The notes under the pieces: model-generated
Told to the model about the DNA's origin: nothing
Databases searched by the model: none
The model's input: the letters and a program-made list of their open reading frames with translations, nothing else
Assembly: GCA_002189035.1 (NCBI GenBank)
Contig: NEEC01000021.1
Coordinates: 372,001-436,000 of the forward strand
From: Utricularia gibba
Taxonomy: Eukaryota; Streptophyta; Magnoliopsida; Lamiales; Lentibulariaceae
Reading direction: 5' to 3'
DNA: 64,000 bases
Position numbers and translations under genes: made by a program
In this document: in pieces, positions 22,722-35,164 of the stretch
How positions within the stretch are numbered: the stretch's first letter is position 1
Layout: every line of letters starts with the position of its first letter

Positions 22722-25700
22722 ATGGACACAACAACCTCTGGAGCAGTCTGGAAATTTGATGGATCGGATTACGCTATCTGGGCACTACGCATGAAGGCTT
22801 ATCTTGGCGCTACCAAACTATGGGATGTGGTGGAACACGATGCACCTGTTCCAAAACAAGCAAACTTAGCACCAGCACAAGCACGCTATGAGGAGTTGAT
22901 GGCTCGGAAGGAAGCAGCTAAAGTTGTGATCTTCTCTGGCCTTGATCGATCAATTAAAAATCGGCTTGCTCGTGATAACACAGAAAAGACCTTGGCTGCT
23001 CTTCAGTTACAACCTGTTTTTGAGGCAATAGGAAACAGTTCTGAACCACAGCAATCACAAAAGGCACGAAAGTTCCACAAAGACAAGAAAAATAAATTCC
23101 CACCATGCTCTCATTGCCAACGCAGTTCTCATTTGAGCAAATATTGCTGGAAACGGCCAGATGCCATCTGCAAATTGTGCAAATAATTAGGCCATGTTGA
23201 AAGGATTTGTCCCACAAAAAAATAGGGTGTTGCAAGACAGGCTATTGCAATGGCTGTGGCTATGGCATCTCAACAAGAACAGCAAGATGTTTTGCATAAA
23301 ATTGAATACATGTTTGCCTGTTTTTCTATAGAATCTCTAGCTTTTGATACATGGCTGATAGACTCTGGTTGCTCCTCACATATGGTAAGTAACCGAGCAT
23401 TTTTCCATTCATTGGACACAACCTACACCACAAGTGTCAAAATTGGAAATGGAAATGTCATTCAAGCATGTGGGAAAGGCAAGGTTCAGGTTATGACACC
23501 ATTTGGTTTGCGGTTGATAGATGAAGCTTTATGGGTGCTGATGATCGAGATCAATCTTCTGAGTGTTATTCAACTCAGCAAAAAAGGTTATAAAGTGTTT
23601 TTGAGTGGTACATCATGTTCCATCCATGATCCAACAGGTTGTTTGATATATGAAGGAGAAGCAAAAGATCACCATATACATTACCATGGTTTTTGTAGCC
23701 TCCAGGACAACCAGTTCAGTGTTATATAGCTCATTCCACCTCACTCAATTATTGGCATAGAGTCTTTGGTCATGCAAATTTTCGTGACATTAGCAGCATG
23801 TCACGGAAGAGATCTGTGAGAAATATGCCTCATCATCTTAGCAAGAGGAGTGAGGCTTAGTGTGGTATCTGTGCACAAGGTAAACTGATACAAAAACCTT
23901 TTCCTCATTTTGCTAACTTCAGAGCTAGTGTAAAGTTGGTGTTGGTGCACTCAGATCTTTGTGGGTTAATGAAAGTCGATTCATTAGGAGGAAGTAAGTA
24001 TTTTTTAAGCTTTATTGATGACTTTATGCACTATTGTTGGGTATACTTCTTGAGATACAAAGCTGATGCATATGAAAAATTTCTAGTCTTCAAGGCTTAT
24101 GCAGAAAAAGAGAGTGGCCTTCCACTCAAATGCTTACGTACAGATAATGGTGGAGAATTTTGTTCCACAATATTTGAAATTTTCTTGCAGCAGCAGGGAA
24201 TTTTGCTTCATAAAAATGTCCCTCATACTCCATCTCAAAATGGGGTATCTGAGAGGAAAAACCGAAGCATCATGTCAATGGTGAGATGTCTACTCCTAGA
24301 CAAACAAGTGCCAAATTTCCTATGGGGAGAGGCTGTAGTTACTACTGTTTATCTTCAAAATCGGCTTCCTAGTAAGGCACTAAATGGTGTAATTGCATAT
24401 GAAAAATGGACAGGAGTTACTCCATCTTGTCAATATTTGCGAATTTTTGGATCAGTGGTCTATTATCTAACCACACCAGTAGCACGAACAAAACTAGATG
24501 TCAAGGATGCTGCATGGATTCTGGTTGGTTATTCTGAAGTCATAAAGGGATATCGAATCTTTAATCCTTTAACCAAAAGTCTGCTAATTGCCAGAAATGT
24601 GAGGATAGATGAAGCAGACATTTGAAACTGGTCTTCTAGCCATCCAAATACTCTTGAACTTGGTCTCATTAATACAAGTAATCATAGACGTGAAGATTTT
24701 GATATGGCCATATTGTATGATTGGCCAGAGCAAGACTTAGATGGTGATGCACCTCTGCAACAATCAGATCCAAATTCAAAGCCTGATCATCAACTTGAGA
24801 TAAATGATGCAGGTGTTGAACAAATACCGAATGATAATCTGATGCCTTTTGCAACTCCAGGTTCTGCTTCCACATCTTCTAACTCACCTCCTGCTCAAAC
24901 CAAACTACTATCAGAGGTTTATGAGTATGCAAATGTGGCAATCCCTAAAACTGAACCAAATACTATCATTGAGGCTTTGCTTCTTCCTTAGAGAGAGGCT
25001 ATGTTAACCGAACTCAATATGATTGAGCAGCATGGTGCTTGGACATTGATTGATGCCCCACATGATGCAAATATAATTGGCTTAAAAAGGGTATTCCGGA
25101 TCAAAACGAATCCTGATGGTAATGTCCAAAAATACAAAGCTAGACTTATGGTAAAGAGGTATTCTCAAGAATATGGTGTAGATTATTTTGAGACTTTTGC
25201 ACCAATTGCTCAGTTTGTTGATTCTATCAATATTAGTTCAGAAACACTAGAACATCTATCAAATGGATGTGAAATCTGCCTTTTAAAATGGTGAGCTGCA
25301 AGAACGAATATATGCAATCCAACCACCAGATTTTGAGGTGAATAATCATCAGGTTCTTCTGCTGTCAAAAGCCCTCCATGACTTGAAACAAGCTCCTAGA
25401 GCCTGGTACTCTAAGCTTGAAGCAGCCCTACTGGACTTTGGATTTGAAAAGAGTCAAAACGAAGCTGCATTATTTGTGAAGCATCCTTCGGCCAAGCATT
25501 GTCTAGTGATTGTCATGTATGTTGATGACATCCTTATTACATAGGAGGACAAATGCTTCATTACTGATTTCAAGGAGTTCATGAGAATCAAGTTTCAAAT
25601 GACTGATCTTGAGCTTATGAATCAGTTTTTGGGCATGGAAATACAGCAATTAGCAAAGGGTGTGCTGGTCACGCAAGTCGAATATGTAAGGAATATGTTG

Positions 25701-26440
25701 CATTGATTTGGTCTTGCAGGTTGCACTCTTGTATCCACTCCGCTCTTAGCAGGTACTAAAGCTACTAATCTAGTGACACAAACCAGTCCCAAGCTCGAGA
25801 GTACACTTGTGAGGGCCATGATTGAATACCTCATGTTCTTAACCAACATCAGACCAGACTTAGCACAAGTTATTGGTTTTATCTCTCGCTACATGCATCA
25901 ACCAACAGCAAACCTACTCACTTGTGTTAAACAAATTCTTCGCTATGTTGTTGGCACTTCAGACTATGGCCTACTCTATCGCATAAATCCAACTCCTCAG
26001 CTTGAAGGCTATGCTGATGCAAATTTTGTTGGTGATGCAGATTTTCGAAGTACAAGTGGCTATATTTTCCACATTGGAACTACAATGATAAGGTGGAGTT
26101 CTGAAAAACAAAGCCTGGTTGCTCAATCCACAGCATAAGCTGAATATATTGCTGCTTCCTTAGCAGCAAACAATATTGTATGGTTGTGAAAAATGCTGAA
26201 AGATCTAGGTTTGGAGCAGACTGTGGCAACTAAGCTTCATTGTGATTCTTCAAGTGCAATTGCCATGATCAAAGATCCTATGTTTCATGGTCGAACCAAG
26301 CATATTTCTATCAAGTATCATGCTGTAAGAGAATTGCTTAAGGATCATCAAATATGTGTTGAATATTGTCCCACAAAATTGTAGCTTGCGAATATGCTGA
26401 CCAAGCCTCTGTCAATTGTTATGTTTGCAGTGTTCTAGAG
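22722..26440 (+). pseudogene. Copia gag-pol remains
   Basis: Gag opens at 22722 (MDTTTSGAVWKFDGSDYAIW) and reaches a CX2CX4HX4C zinc knuckle (CSHCQRSSHLSKYC) near 23104. Only about 125 residues precede the knuckle, so the middle of gag seems deleted. Protease follows (WLIDSGCSSHM, near 23350), then integrase (LVHSDLCG near 23940, CLRTDNGGEF near 24135, SQNGVSERKNR near 24235), reverse transcriptase (KYKARLMVKRYSQE near 25130, VMYVDDILI near 25514) and RNase H (YADANFVGDADFRSTSGY near 26010). Stops interrupt at about 23184, 23727, 24623, 24989, 25542, 26136 and 26382, and a frame change sits near 25215 before the reverse-transcriptase QMDVKSAF region. It is described only as a dead copy. Confidence 0.92.
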
Positions 26441-26470
26441 CAAGCTTGGACTTGTGAGTAGTGCTGACTT

Positions 26471-26482
26471 CAAGGGAGAGTT
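26471..26482 (+). other. Polypurine tract of the copia element
   Basis: CAAGGGAGAGTT lies directly before the 3' LTR, the expected place for plus-strand priming. Confidence 0.75.
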
Positions 26483-26866
26483 TGTTAGATCATATGAAGT
26501 CAGCAAGCCTTAATATTAGTGATAAAAACATGATCCACATCAATTCCTGACTTAATCAGCTATGCTTCAAGTCCTCAACCACCTCTTCAAAAATTATGAT
26601 GTCATGAACAAGTCCACTCATTCACTTATAGGTTTCTGTTATTTTTTCTGTTGTCTTTAAGTTCTATTCGTTTGTCTTAATCTTTTATGTTTTTTTTTGT
26701 ACAAGAATACCTGCTGGTAATGTGCTGATATTCATCAATGAAAACTGTTTTTTTATCAAATTAGTGCATTGCCTTTTTTGATTCGTCCAACACTCACTAG
26801 CTATGTAACTAATGTGAAAATCCTAATCCCATAACAACTAGTGCATGCATTGATAATCATCCTACA
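26483..26866 (+). repeat. 3' LTR of the copia element
   Basis: Begins TGTTAGATCATATGAAGTC and ends CATCCTACA; followed by the ATATA target duplication. Confidence 0.92.
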
Positions 26867-26871
26867 ATATA

Positions 26872-27600
26872 CTCATCTTTTCTAGATATTTGATGCTTTT
26901 AGAAAAGACTTGAAACTCTAGAAGTTAACTACACTTCCAACTTGAGGGTGGTGAGTGTTGAAGACCCTACAATAGAAATTACTGATATGTTTTTTAGTAG
27001 GTTGGAAGTTTTAACAAAATGAGAGGTCATTACAAGTCATCGGGTGCTACATAACAAGAGAAGATATAATTGTATGAAGTTAGGTATAAACAATCATGCC
27101 ATAAAAAGGAGGATGCAATTGCAAGAAGTAAGACCCCTGTGGATAAAAACAACATCTAAGTCTCTTCAAGAAATTTAGAAGGATAGTGGAAATTATGTCT
27201 TAAGAAAATTTAGCAGGATGATGAAAATTGTATGAGGAGCAGAGCAAGAAATGAGAAGAATATCTATCTATTGAAATCTTGCATGCATGTAATATTGAGG
27301 AAGTTTGTTTAACACTTGAAGTAAAATGTTGTATTCTACTGTAAACTCATAATGATTTTTACATTACTGCTTGGGAGTTTTAAGTTCAGAGATTTTCCAG
27401 ATTATGGGTTCTATCTAGTAAATCTTTATCTTACGATATTCATTTTACAAACTGGAAATCACCTCTCCCACCTCAAGTATATGGGGGCATTCCACACAAT
27501 AGCGATGTATTTGGAATCTTCATCTTATTCAGATTTCTAATCTACAGAATGCGCATCAACTCAAACTACAACTATCCATCTCTTACCTTCCCAGGCAACT
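26872..27600. other. Spacer, possible retroelement relics
   Basis: No gene is recognised. Phrases such as 'GCATGCATGTAATATTGAGGAAGTTTG' (shortened: CATGCATGTAATATTGAGG) look like old LTR material but I cannot assign a family. Confidence 0.3.
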
Positions 27601-27614
27601 TCTCTGTATAAAAA

Positions 27615-27968
27615 ATGGCCGAAAACGCATTCACGGGCAATAAAAACGGAGAAGAATGGGACCTTCGAGTACTCACCCAGAACGATGGCCAACCAACGAC
27701 TCCTCCTCTCCACATGTCCTCCATCCGCTCCAAAGCCTCAATCTCCCCATCGATCTCATGCTCCACCGCCACAACCACCATTCATCGATTCCATAGAAAC
27801 GAATCCGACGCAACATTCGCTTCCGATTACAAATGGAAAGCCCAACAAGCAACGCGTAAGGGGCCCATTGCAGACTGGGTTTCCATGTACAAGAAGCACA
27901 CAGAGCCTGTTCTGAAATGGCGTGCACTCAGACTCTCTTTTTCCCTTTTTCGCTTCCCATGTGGATAA
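27615..27968 (+). CDS. Hypothetical 117-residue protein
   Basis: An ATG at 27615 opens a frame to a TGA at 27966-27968, inside a GC-richer island in AT-rich spacer. The start MAENAFTGNKNGEEWDLRVL is followed by a Ser/Thr-rich middle and a basic part (DYKWKAQQATRKGPIADW, then MYKKHTEPVLKWR). There is no signal peptide, membrane span or known motif that I recognise. A TATA-like TGTATAAAAA lies at about 27604-27613, only a few bases before the ATG, too close to serve as its promoter. The last part (LSFSLFRFPCG) may be intron read-through, so this could be the first exon of a truncated gene. A complementary open frame covers the same bases on the minus strand. The composition supports coding, but function and intactness are unknown. 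Confidence 0.35.
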   Translation: MAENAFTGNKNGEEWDLRVLTQNDGQPTTPPLHMSSIRSKASISPSISCSTATTTIHRFHRNESDATFASDYKWKAQQATRKGPIADWVSMYKKHTEPVLKWRALRLSFSLFRFPCG

Positions 27969-27969
27969 A

Positions 27970-30600
27970 AAGCTGCAGAAAAGGGTATTTATCAGGATAA
28001 AAAAAATAATATTAAATTAAAAAAAGCAGCGTTGTTTCCCCCAAAAATACTCTGCACTTTGGGTTATACTTTGGACTCCAAATATTTTATCAAAGAATCC
28101 CAAATATTGTTATTATATAATTATTAATTTTTTTTCTATATAAATTTAAAAAATATTTTGTAATTCCTTCTGAGAATCTATTTTTATTATTCGAAAAATA
28201 AAATTGAATTTTACATAGATTAAAAGTAAAAGTAGTAATATTCACTTCGAACATCTTTTTTACTTTTACGGATTTTATCCCAAACTATTTTATAAAAAGA
28301 AAAATAAAAATGGGTTGCAAAACTTTTTCAAAACAGTCTATTAATTTTTCGCCACTTTGACTAATTTTCGAACTCATTTATCGCAAAACAGAAATATTTT
28401 AGATATTGTGTATAAATATAAGTACTAAATTATTATTGTAAAATATATTGAAAACGTAAAACATAAGAATCAGATTTCCAAAATAGAAATATTTTTAATA
28501 GTGTTAAGGTGTGCTAATAAAATGCATCACAATAACTGTTAAAGTGATTTTATTTAATTTGTAAAAATTTGAATCTTTAACCGTATAATTAGAATTTCAG
28601 ATAATGTATTTAAAATTAGAAATCATTAAATTTCTATTTTAGTGATTAAATAAAAAAATTAATTAGTAACATTATAATTTATAATTTTTCTTCACTCCAA
28701 AAATATATTTATATATTAACTTTTACAATGTATAATTTATTTTATTGATTTTTATAATATTTATATTATCTTTAAATTGATTATATTTTAATATATTGAT
28801 ATATGAAAACGAAAAGGAGTAAGCAGAGTGATTTATTGGTGAGTCAAACAAGGTGCTTGAAAGGGAATTCCTCGGGTGCATGTTATGGGTCTGTGCGGCG
28901 CTGGGGATGTGGTCCCCATTCATTATTTGCCCTACAAATCATCCTTACCATGCCCATTGGCATTGCAGTAAATGAAAATGGAAACCCCCAAATTATTCTT
29001 CTTCCTCTGCATATTCTTTTTCCCACATTTACAATATTAATAATTACTTTTCTTCTCCTTCACACACTGTATTATAAGATAAAAAAAATGTTATGAAAAT
29101 AATATCATTTATCAATGTTCTGTGTTTATCTTGAGACACGTGGATTGGAGTAATTGAAAACATGTGATCTAATTCATATTTCGAAATATTTATAGTATGG
29201 AAAACAAATTGATAATTCCATGAATTAATCAATGGGCCACATTAGTCATTGTTGACGTCACCACCCACTCCTTTAACATGTGTTCAATTATTGAAATTAG
29301 GCATGGGAGTTGAAAATCACAGTGATAATGACTTATTTAAATGTGCTTTACTATTTTAATTTACAAAATAGATAAAATTTAGAAAATCTTTAGTTTAAAT
29401 TTAAAAAATAGATTATACTTAAAAAATATTATATAAAACTATCTATTTAAATTTTAAAAAACATTATTTCTTTTTTATGATTTGTAATATTATTGTATTT
29501 GTTTCAAAAGAATTAAATTTATCAGATATGTTTTCAATTTCAGATAATTTTATCATTTTAATCATTTAATTTCATTCATTTAACTCTAAATTTTATTGAT
29601 TTTGATCATAGTTTATTAAAGTATTCTATAAAATATTATAAATTAAGGTATTTTGTAAATTAAATTAGTATATAAAATTTAGTTCATCCATTATTATTTT
29701 TATTTATTTTACTTAATATAGATTGTTTTATATTAAAATTATTTTTGAAATAGTGACTAGGTTAAGGTGAGTTTGGTCGACTATAACTCTGCCTAATTCT
29801 ACTTTTATAAAATCAAGTTCGATAAATTCTTCTAATAAAATATAAACAGGATTTTTATAATTTTTTAAAATAAGAATAACTTCTAAATTGATTCTCTTAT
29901 TAGAAGAATATCAATGTGTGTTTGTAAATAATGTGATTTAATAAATACCTATATATCATGTACTTGGTATAAAATTTTATAATTAGATTTATCGAGTATA
30001 TTAATTAAATGATTTTTTTGAAATAATAAGGGTAAAATTATATTTTAGGGGTAATAGAATTAACTAAAACACCCGATGGATGCATGTGTTTTATCATAAT
30101 GTCGTTTTAAATAAAAAAAATGATGATATATCTATCAATTAATACTAAATACCATTATTTACCAAATACATGATTAACAAGTGTAATTTAACATAAAATA
30201 AAGTTTCATGCATTGCCAAATGAATCATTAAGAATTAAAATCTTCACGTATTTAGGACCATAATTTTAGTGATAATCCCATGTTCGGAAAAATATCCTAT
30301 ATAAGATTATAAGGTTCATTCTATTTAAACATAATTAAATACATTTAGTAGCATCAAGAATAAGACCTCGAAATGGAATGAAGCCCATTTAATTGGTGAA
30401 AACGAGTCTCAGACTACTGAATTTTAGTGGTTGCTTAGAGTCAACATGGCCACATTTATTTATTTAGTGAGTGTCTGGTGCACATTTATTATATTACAAA
30501 CCAATTCAACCTAAACCGAATGTTGGTTGCAATCAAACTATTTACCTTGTTTCAAAACACTTCTTTGTTAGTAACAAAGCGTTTTTTAGTTTATTCTTAC
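27970..30600. other. AT-rich spacer
   Basis: Long AT-rich stretch. A GC-richer patch at 28800-29000 holds a short open frame without recognisable content. Nothing else is supported. Confidence 0.5.
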
Positions 30601-30639
30601 TCCAATTATTTTAAAATATGGTAGAAACGAGTCCTGTGG

Positions 30640-31245
30640 GCATTGACTTGGTCACGAAAAGTTGGTAATAAAGCCTAAAGGAGGGTGAATAAAAATCGTA
30701 ACCGCGCGGTGGTAACCGTGAAAAAGTGGAATGACAGTGCACGGGGCACAGTGAATTTTGCGGGATGAGGGAGGCGCATCGTGTCTCAGGGTTAAGGTGA
30801 GAGGGGAATTGACCGGAAGCGCGTGGAGCCCACTCGCCACCACCATCTTTCACATCACAGTTCCTCGGGCAAGATCAGCAAAGCAGCGAGCGAGATGCGC
30901 ACTGACGGTCTCACAGTTTAGTTTCCCTCACACTCTGAACCAGTGAGCGAGCGAGCGACCAACCCCTTCTCTCTTTTCTCTCTCTACAAATTCAACCCCC
31001 CTCCACCCCACCATTTGTAGTTGTCGGTTTTTTCTCTCATTCCCCTTATTTTTCTTCCGACTCAATTCGCCCAATCCCCGAGGTATTGCTTCCCAACTCG
31101 CTCATGGGCAAGTCCCGTAACGGGGAGACCGAATTTCCAGTGAATGCATACAGTGTTGAAGCAGGCCAACTGCGTGATTCTGCTTTCTGCTGATATTTTT
31201 CCTGTGGCAACCTACACTCTCCGCCTTTGAGTTGTGACTGGTGTA
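30640..31245 (+). promoter_or_regulatory. Promoter and leader of the DUF620 gene
   Basis: GC content rises sharply from about 30640. A short GAGC repeat (GAGCGAGCGAGCGA, about 30944-30957) is followed by a pyrimidine patch (CTTCTCTCTTTTCTCTCTCT, about 30966-30985) of the kind found near plant transcription starts. No clear TATA box was seen. Small upstream open frames precede the main start at 31246. Confidence 0.45.
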
Positions 31246-32992
31246 ATGGAGAGAAAACATGGTGGGTTTTTCTCGGCTTTGAAGGAGGAAGTGGTTCGCG
31301 GTTTATCTCCATCGCGGACACGCTCCAAGAGTCCGGGTCGAAGCGTGTCTCCCATGGCGAGTCTTCTTCGTCGGAAAAAAGTTGGAACCAGTCACGCCGA
31401 GTCTCTGGTTTCGAGATCGGGAAGTATGAGGCCCGTTGGAGAGACGCTGACGCCGTTGATTGAGGGTCCGGATCCCGATGCCGAGGGAATCGGGGAGTCG
31501 AAACGGGTCGGGTCAGCTATCGGCCAGTGGGTCAGAGGTCAGCTGACGCGGTACCCGGCTGCTATTGAGAATGGGTTCGGGAGCAGAAGGGCTGACCTGA
31601 GAATGCTGCTTGGGGTTATGGGTGCGCCGCTCGCGCCGCTCAGCGTTAGCGCCACCGACCCTTGGCCACATCTGAGTATAAAGAACACCCCCATTGTGCG
31701 TATTGACTGCAGTCTTTGTTCTGGGTTTCTTTTCCTTTTTCTCTTTTGTCCATTTTGCACGGATCCTTCTTAACCATGAAGCCACGGTGGGCTAGTGTGT
31801 TCTACTGTGGAGTGTGCAGAAGGAAAACCCGCAGTGTCTTTTTTGGTGCTTGATTGCTTTTTTATTTCTCATACACGCCGTGGTTGCCGGAGAATCTTGC
31901 AGTTTCGTTTTTGCAGTGAACAAGAAATGTGCAGTGTTTGATTCTGTCTGGTGATTAATCTTCTCTTTGTAATGTGTAACTGCAGGAGAACTCATCTGCC
32001 CAGTACATACTCCAGCAGTATACTGCAGCATCCGGGGGTCAAAAAGTCCAAAGCTCGGTAAAGAATGCGTATGCCATGGGGAAGGTGAAGATGGTTGCTT
32101 CGGAGTTCGAGTCTGCAACTAAAGTTGTGAAGCACAGAAACGCAGCAAGATCTTCCGAGGCTGGAGGATTTGTTCTGTGGCAGATGAATCCTGGTATGTG
32201 GTATGTGGAGCTCGCAGTAGGAGGAAGCAAAGCTCAGGCAGGCTGCAACGGCAAGATAATGTGGCGCCACACGCCGTGGCTAGGTGCGCACACCGCCAAG
32301 GGTCCAGTTAGGCCGCTCCGCCGCGCCCTTCAGGTCGACTCTAGTTCCGATCTCTGTACTTGTGTAGTTTCTGTCAAGATTTGCTCTGATGTAATGCTTG
32401 TTTTTGACAAAAGGGACTTGATCCGAGAACTACAGCGACTATGTTTGCTGATGCGATTTGCATCGGGGAGAAAAGTGTGAACGGCGAAGATTGCTTCATT
32501 CTAAAACTCGCCGCCGATCCTCTGACGTTGAAAGCTCGGAGTGAAGGCCCAGCTGAATTAATCAGACATGTGATGTTCGGGTACTTCAGCCAAAAAACAG
32601 GGCTACTGGTTCACATGGAGGATTCACATCTAACCCGAATCCAATCCCACGGCGGTGGAGATGCTGTCTATTGGGAGACCACCATGTCCTCCTCTCTAGA
32701 TGACTACCGCCCAGTCGACGGAATCATGATAGCTCATTCCGGTCGATCCGTCGCCACCCTGTTCCGCTTCGGAGAAACCGCTATGAGTCATACCAAAACC
32801 AGGATGGAAGAAGCCTGGACCATCGAAGAAGTTGCTTTCAACATCCCCGGCTTATCAATGGACTGTTTCATTCCACCAGCAGACCTCAGAACAGGTTCTG
32901 CAGCCGAAGTCTCTCACGAAGAACACCACCTGAAGTCCAGCATCAGCCTCCCTGAATCCAAACCTGTGTCTTTCCACCACAACATTCTATAG
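31246..32992 (+). CDS. DUF620 family protein
   Basis: Three exons, 31246-31695, 31986-32333 and 32414-32992, sum to 1377 bases, 458 residues, with all junctions in phase 0. The N-terminus is basic and Ser/Arg-rich (RSKSPGRSVSPMASLLRRKK). The conserved body follows: LRMLLGVMGAPLAPL, SSAQYILQQYTAASGG, GGFVLWQMNPGMWYVELAVG, WRHTPWLGAHTAKGPVRPLR across exons 1-2, then FADAICIGEK, GYFSQKTGLLVHMEDSHLTR, YWETTMSSSLDDY, AWTIEEVAFNIPGLSMDCF in exon 3. This matches the plant DUF620 family (for example At3g19540, At5g05840, from memory), whose biochemical role is unknown. There is no signal peptide or membrane span. The length is in the family's normal range and the gene looks intact. The start was chosen because the downstream protein begins MERKHGGFFSALKEEV as in relatives. 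Confidence 0.93.
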
Positions 32993-34315
32993 CGAAGATT
33001 TCGCTTATCCACTAAATTCCCTGCTGACCAAACACCTTAGATGTAGTGCTTTAGGCTTAAGTTTCAAAGAAGGTTCTTATCACTGCTACCCTGTGGTTCT
33101 ATAAGTTCTTGTGTGTGGCAGAGAGAGCATGAAAGCTCAGGAGAAGATGACGTTACAGAATGGTCCCATGATCTCTCCTGGAAATCTCTGGAACACAACC
33201 CTTGTTCGTTTTTTACCTCTCCCTTTTTCATGGCTGAGTTTTTTGACGGCAGCTTATGTGTCTGTACCTCCACAGCGCCGGCGGTCGCAAGGAGAAGACC
33301 GCCGGATTAGCTGAAAATTCGCTTTCTATCTTTGTGTGGTGGGTTGGTTGTCCCCATGTTATTTATGAACCAGTATTTGTGATTTGGTTGATGAAATTAT
33401 TAATACAAACATCAGCTTTCTTATCCTGTTCTTAAACATTATTTTAAAAATAGTTTGAGTTCATTCTCTTATCTAATCATGTATTTCAATTGAATTTAAT
33501 TTTTAATTATATTATTAAAAATTAAATAATTATTGAAATACATTGAAAAGCCTACAAAATAGATATAGGTGATCTTCAATCACAAATACAATGATTTTGG
33601 GTAGAAAATAGATCAAATGAAAGTTGATGCTCATTTTGTGAAAATTAGAATTGAGTATCCATGGTATATGTTATATTCAAAAGGTTGAAAGAATATAAAA
33701 ATTAACATAGTAATATATTACATGATGTTTATTTTTATAAATCAATGCAAGAAAAGTGACCAACCATATTATAAGTAATGCCAAACAATTTCTTGTTTGA
33801 TCTGGTTCATCTGTCAATGGAGATCAATTATGTAATTTATATTAAAAATAAAGATTAATTTTATGAAAATATTAAAAATTGGGATTTTTTTATGCAATTT
33901 TCTCGATATACTTTCATATCAATAAATCTTGATCTATAATTTAAATAAAATTTCCCATTTTTAAATAACCATTCAATCCTATTTTAAGTCTTTATTTATA
34001 TTTGTGTGTGTGAATTGTGAATGTTAGGATAATAAAAATATTAGTAATTAAATATAAAAAATTGTAATACATGTGATTTTTGGAGAACTTTATTAATTAA
34101 TAAAATGAGTAAAACAAGGGAGGGAAGCCTTGTTGCAGAGGCACGGCACATGGCAGTGGTCAAAGCTACGGCGCCTCTTTATTCTCTGTGTCCCCATTCC
34201 ACTTTTTAATTAATTATAACTAAAAGAATAAATGAATAATCAATATTTATTTAATCACGAAACTTTAATTAAACCACATCATCAATTTTAATTTAATCAC
34301 AAAACTTTTATTAAA
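32993..34315. other. 3' region of the DUF620 gene, then AT-rich spacer
   Basis: The first 350-400 bases are probably 3' UTR, and the open frames at 33064-33314 fall in it. The rest is AT-rich without a recognised gene. Confidence 0.4.
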
Positions 34316-34491
34316 CCACCTAATCAATATCGTTTGTTATTCAATGTACCCAATTAGGACTTGTTGACGTTGATATTACGCATCCAATGAATCAAACGAT
34401 AAACCACATCATCAATATCGTTGGTTATTCAATGTGCCCAATTAGGACTTGTTGACGGTGATATTACGCATCTCATGAATCAAACAAACAC
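34316..34491. repeat. 88-bp direct tandem duplication
   Basis: Two copies, offset by 88 bases, share TCAATATCGTT(T/G)GTTATTC, CCCAATTAGGACTTGTTGAC and TGATATTACGCATC. They differ at only a handful of positions, so the duplication is fairly recent. Confidence 0.9.
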
Positions 34492-34690
34492 GTATGCAAA
34501 GTTGAAGTACATAAAAAATATGAATTTATATTAGAAAATTTGTATTTGGAGGATAAACGTATATCCATGTTCTTAAGAGGTCGTCGTTTGATGGTAAGAG
34601 TATTAATATATTTAACTATAATATAATTGAGTATGTATTTAATAAATTGTATATAACGTTTGGTATTCGAAAATAAAAATCTGAGTATAT

Positions 34691-34715
34691 GATATATATA
34701 TATATATATATATAA
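34691..34715. repeat. (AT)n microsatellite
   Basis: About eleven uninterrupted AT dinucleotides in an AT-rich spacer. Confidence 0.95.
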
Positions 34716-34914
34716 TTATCTCTTTATTTTATTTATATATATTATTTATATGCTCAAAAAATTAATATATAAGTAGTATAATCAAAATTGATATACATAT
34801 GTTATTTAATCAAATAGTGGTTCATGTATACATTTAATGATAAATCTTGTATGCTATACTATCAAATACTTTATAATAATTATGAATTTGTATTCAAATT
34901 ATAAATAGTGCCAT

Positions 34915-35045
34915 GGTGTGCCACTTTCGAGACGCATCACTGATGGTGTTATGAAGCATACACTTCTAAAGGGCTATCGTTGATGGCATTAATTTCTAAA
35001 GCATCATTAGTGATGGCATCATCAACATAGTGCTATTACTAATTG
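34915..35045. repeat. Short repeats resembling transposon subterminal repeats
   Basis: TGATGG words recur (CACTGATGGTGTTATGAAGC, TTGATGGCATTAATTTCTAA, AGTGATGGCATCATC) with a spacing of roughly 35-40 bases. Such arrays are common just inside the ends of plant CACTA elements. No CACTA terminus was found, so the family is a guess. Confidence 0.35.
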
Positions 35046-35164
35046 TGTATACTATTATTAATATATTATATTTATTAACCAATATTATTTATATTAATTT
35101 TTCATCAGACAAAGTTGGGTATTTATCCTTTTTAACTCAAGTAAAATAAATAATTATTAATAAA

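Larger units (their letters stand above)
22268..26871 (+). mobile_element. Decayed full-structure Ty1/copia LTR retrotransposon
   Basis: All structural parts are visible: target duplication ATATA at 22268-22272 and 26867-26871, 5' LTR 22273-22656, primer-binding site, gag-pol remains, polypurine tract and 3' LTR 26483-26866. Both LTRs are 384 bases but differ at several dozen positions by eye, about one in ten, so the insertion is old. Gag-pol order (protease, integrase, reverse transcriptase, RNase H) is that of copia. Many in-frame stops and frame changes make it inactive. Confidence 0.92.

Noticed and set aside
34691-34715. CRISPR-like or regulatory array
   Set aside because: It is a simple AT microsatellite; no spaced direct-repeat array typical of CRISPR occurs anywhere in this plant window.
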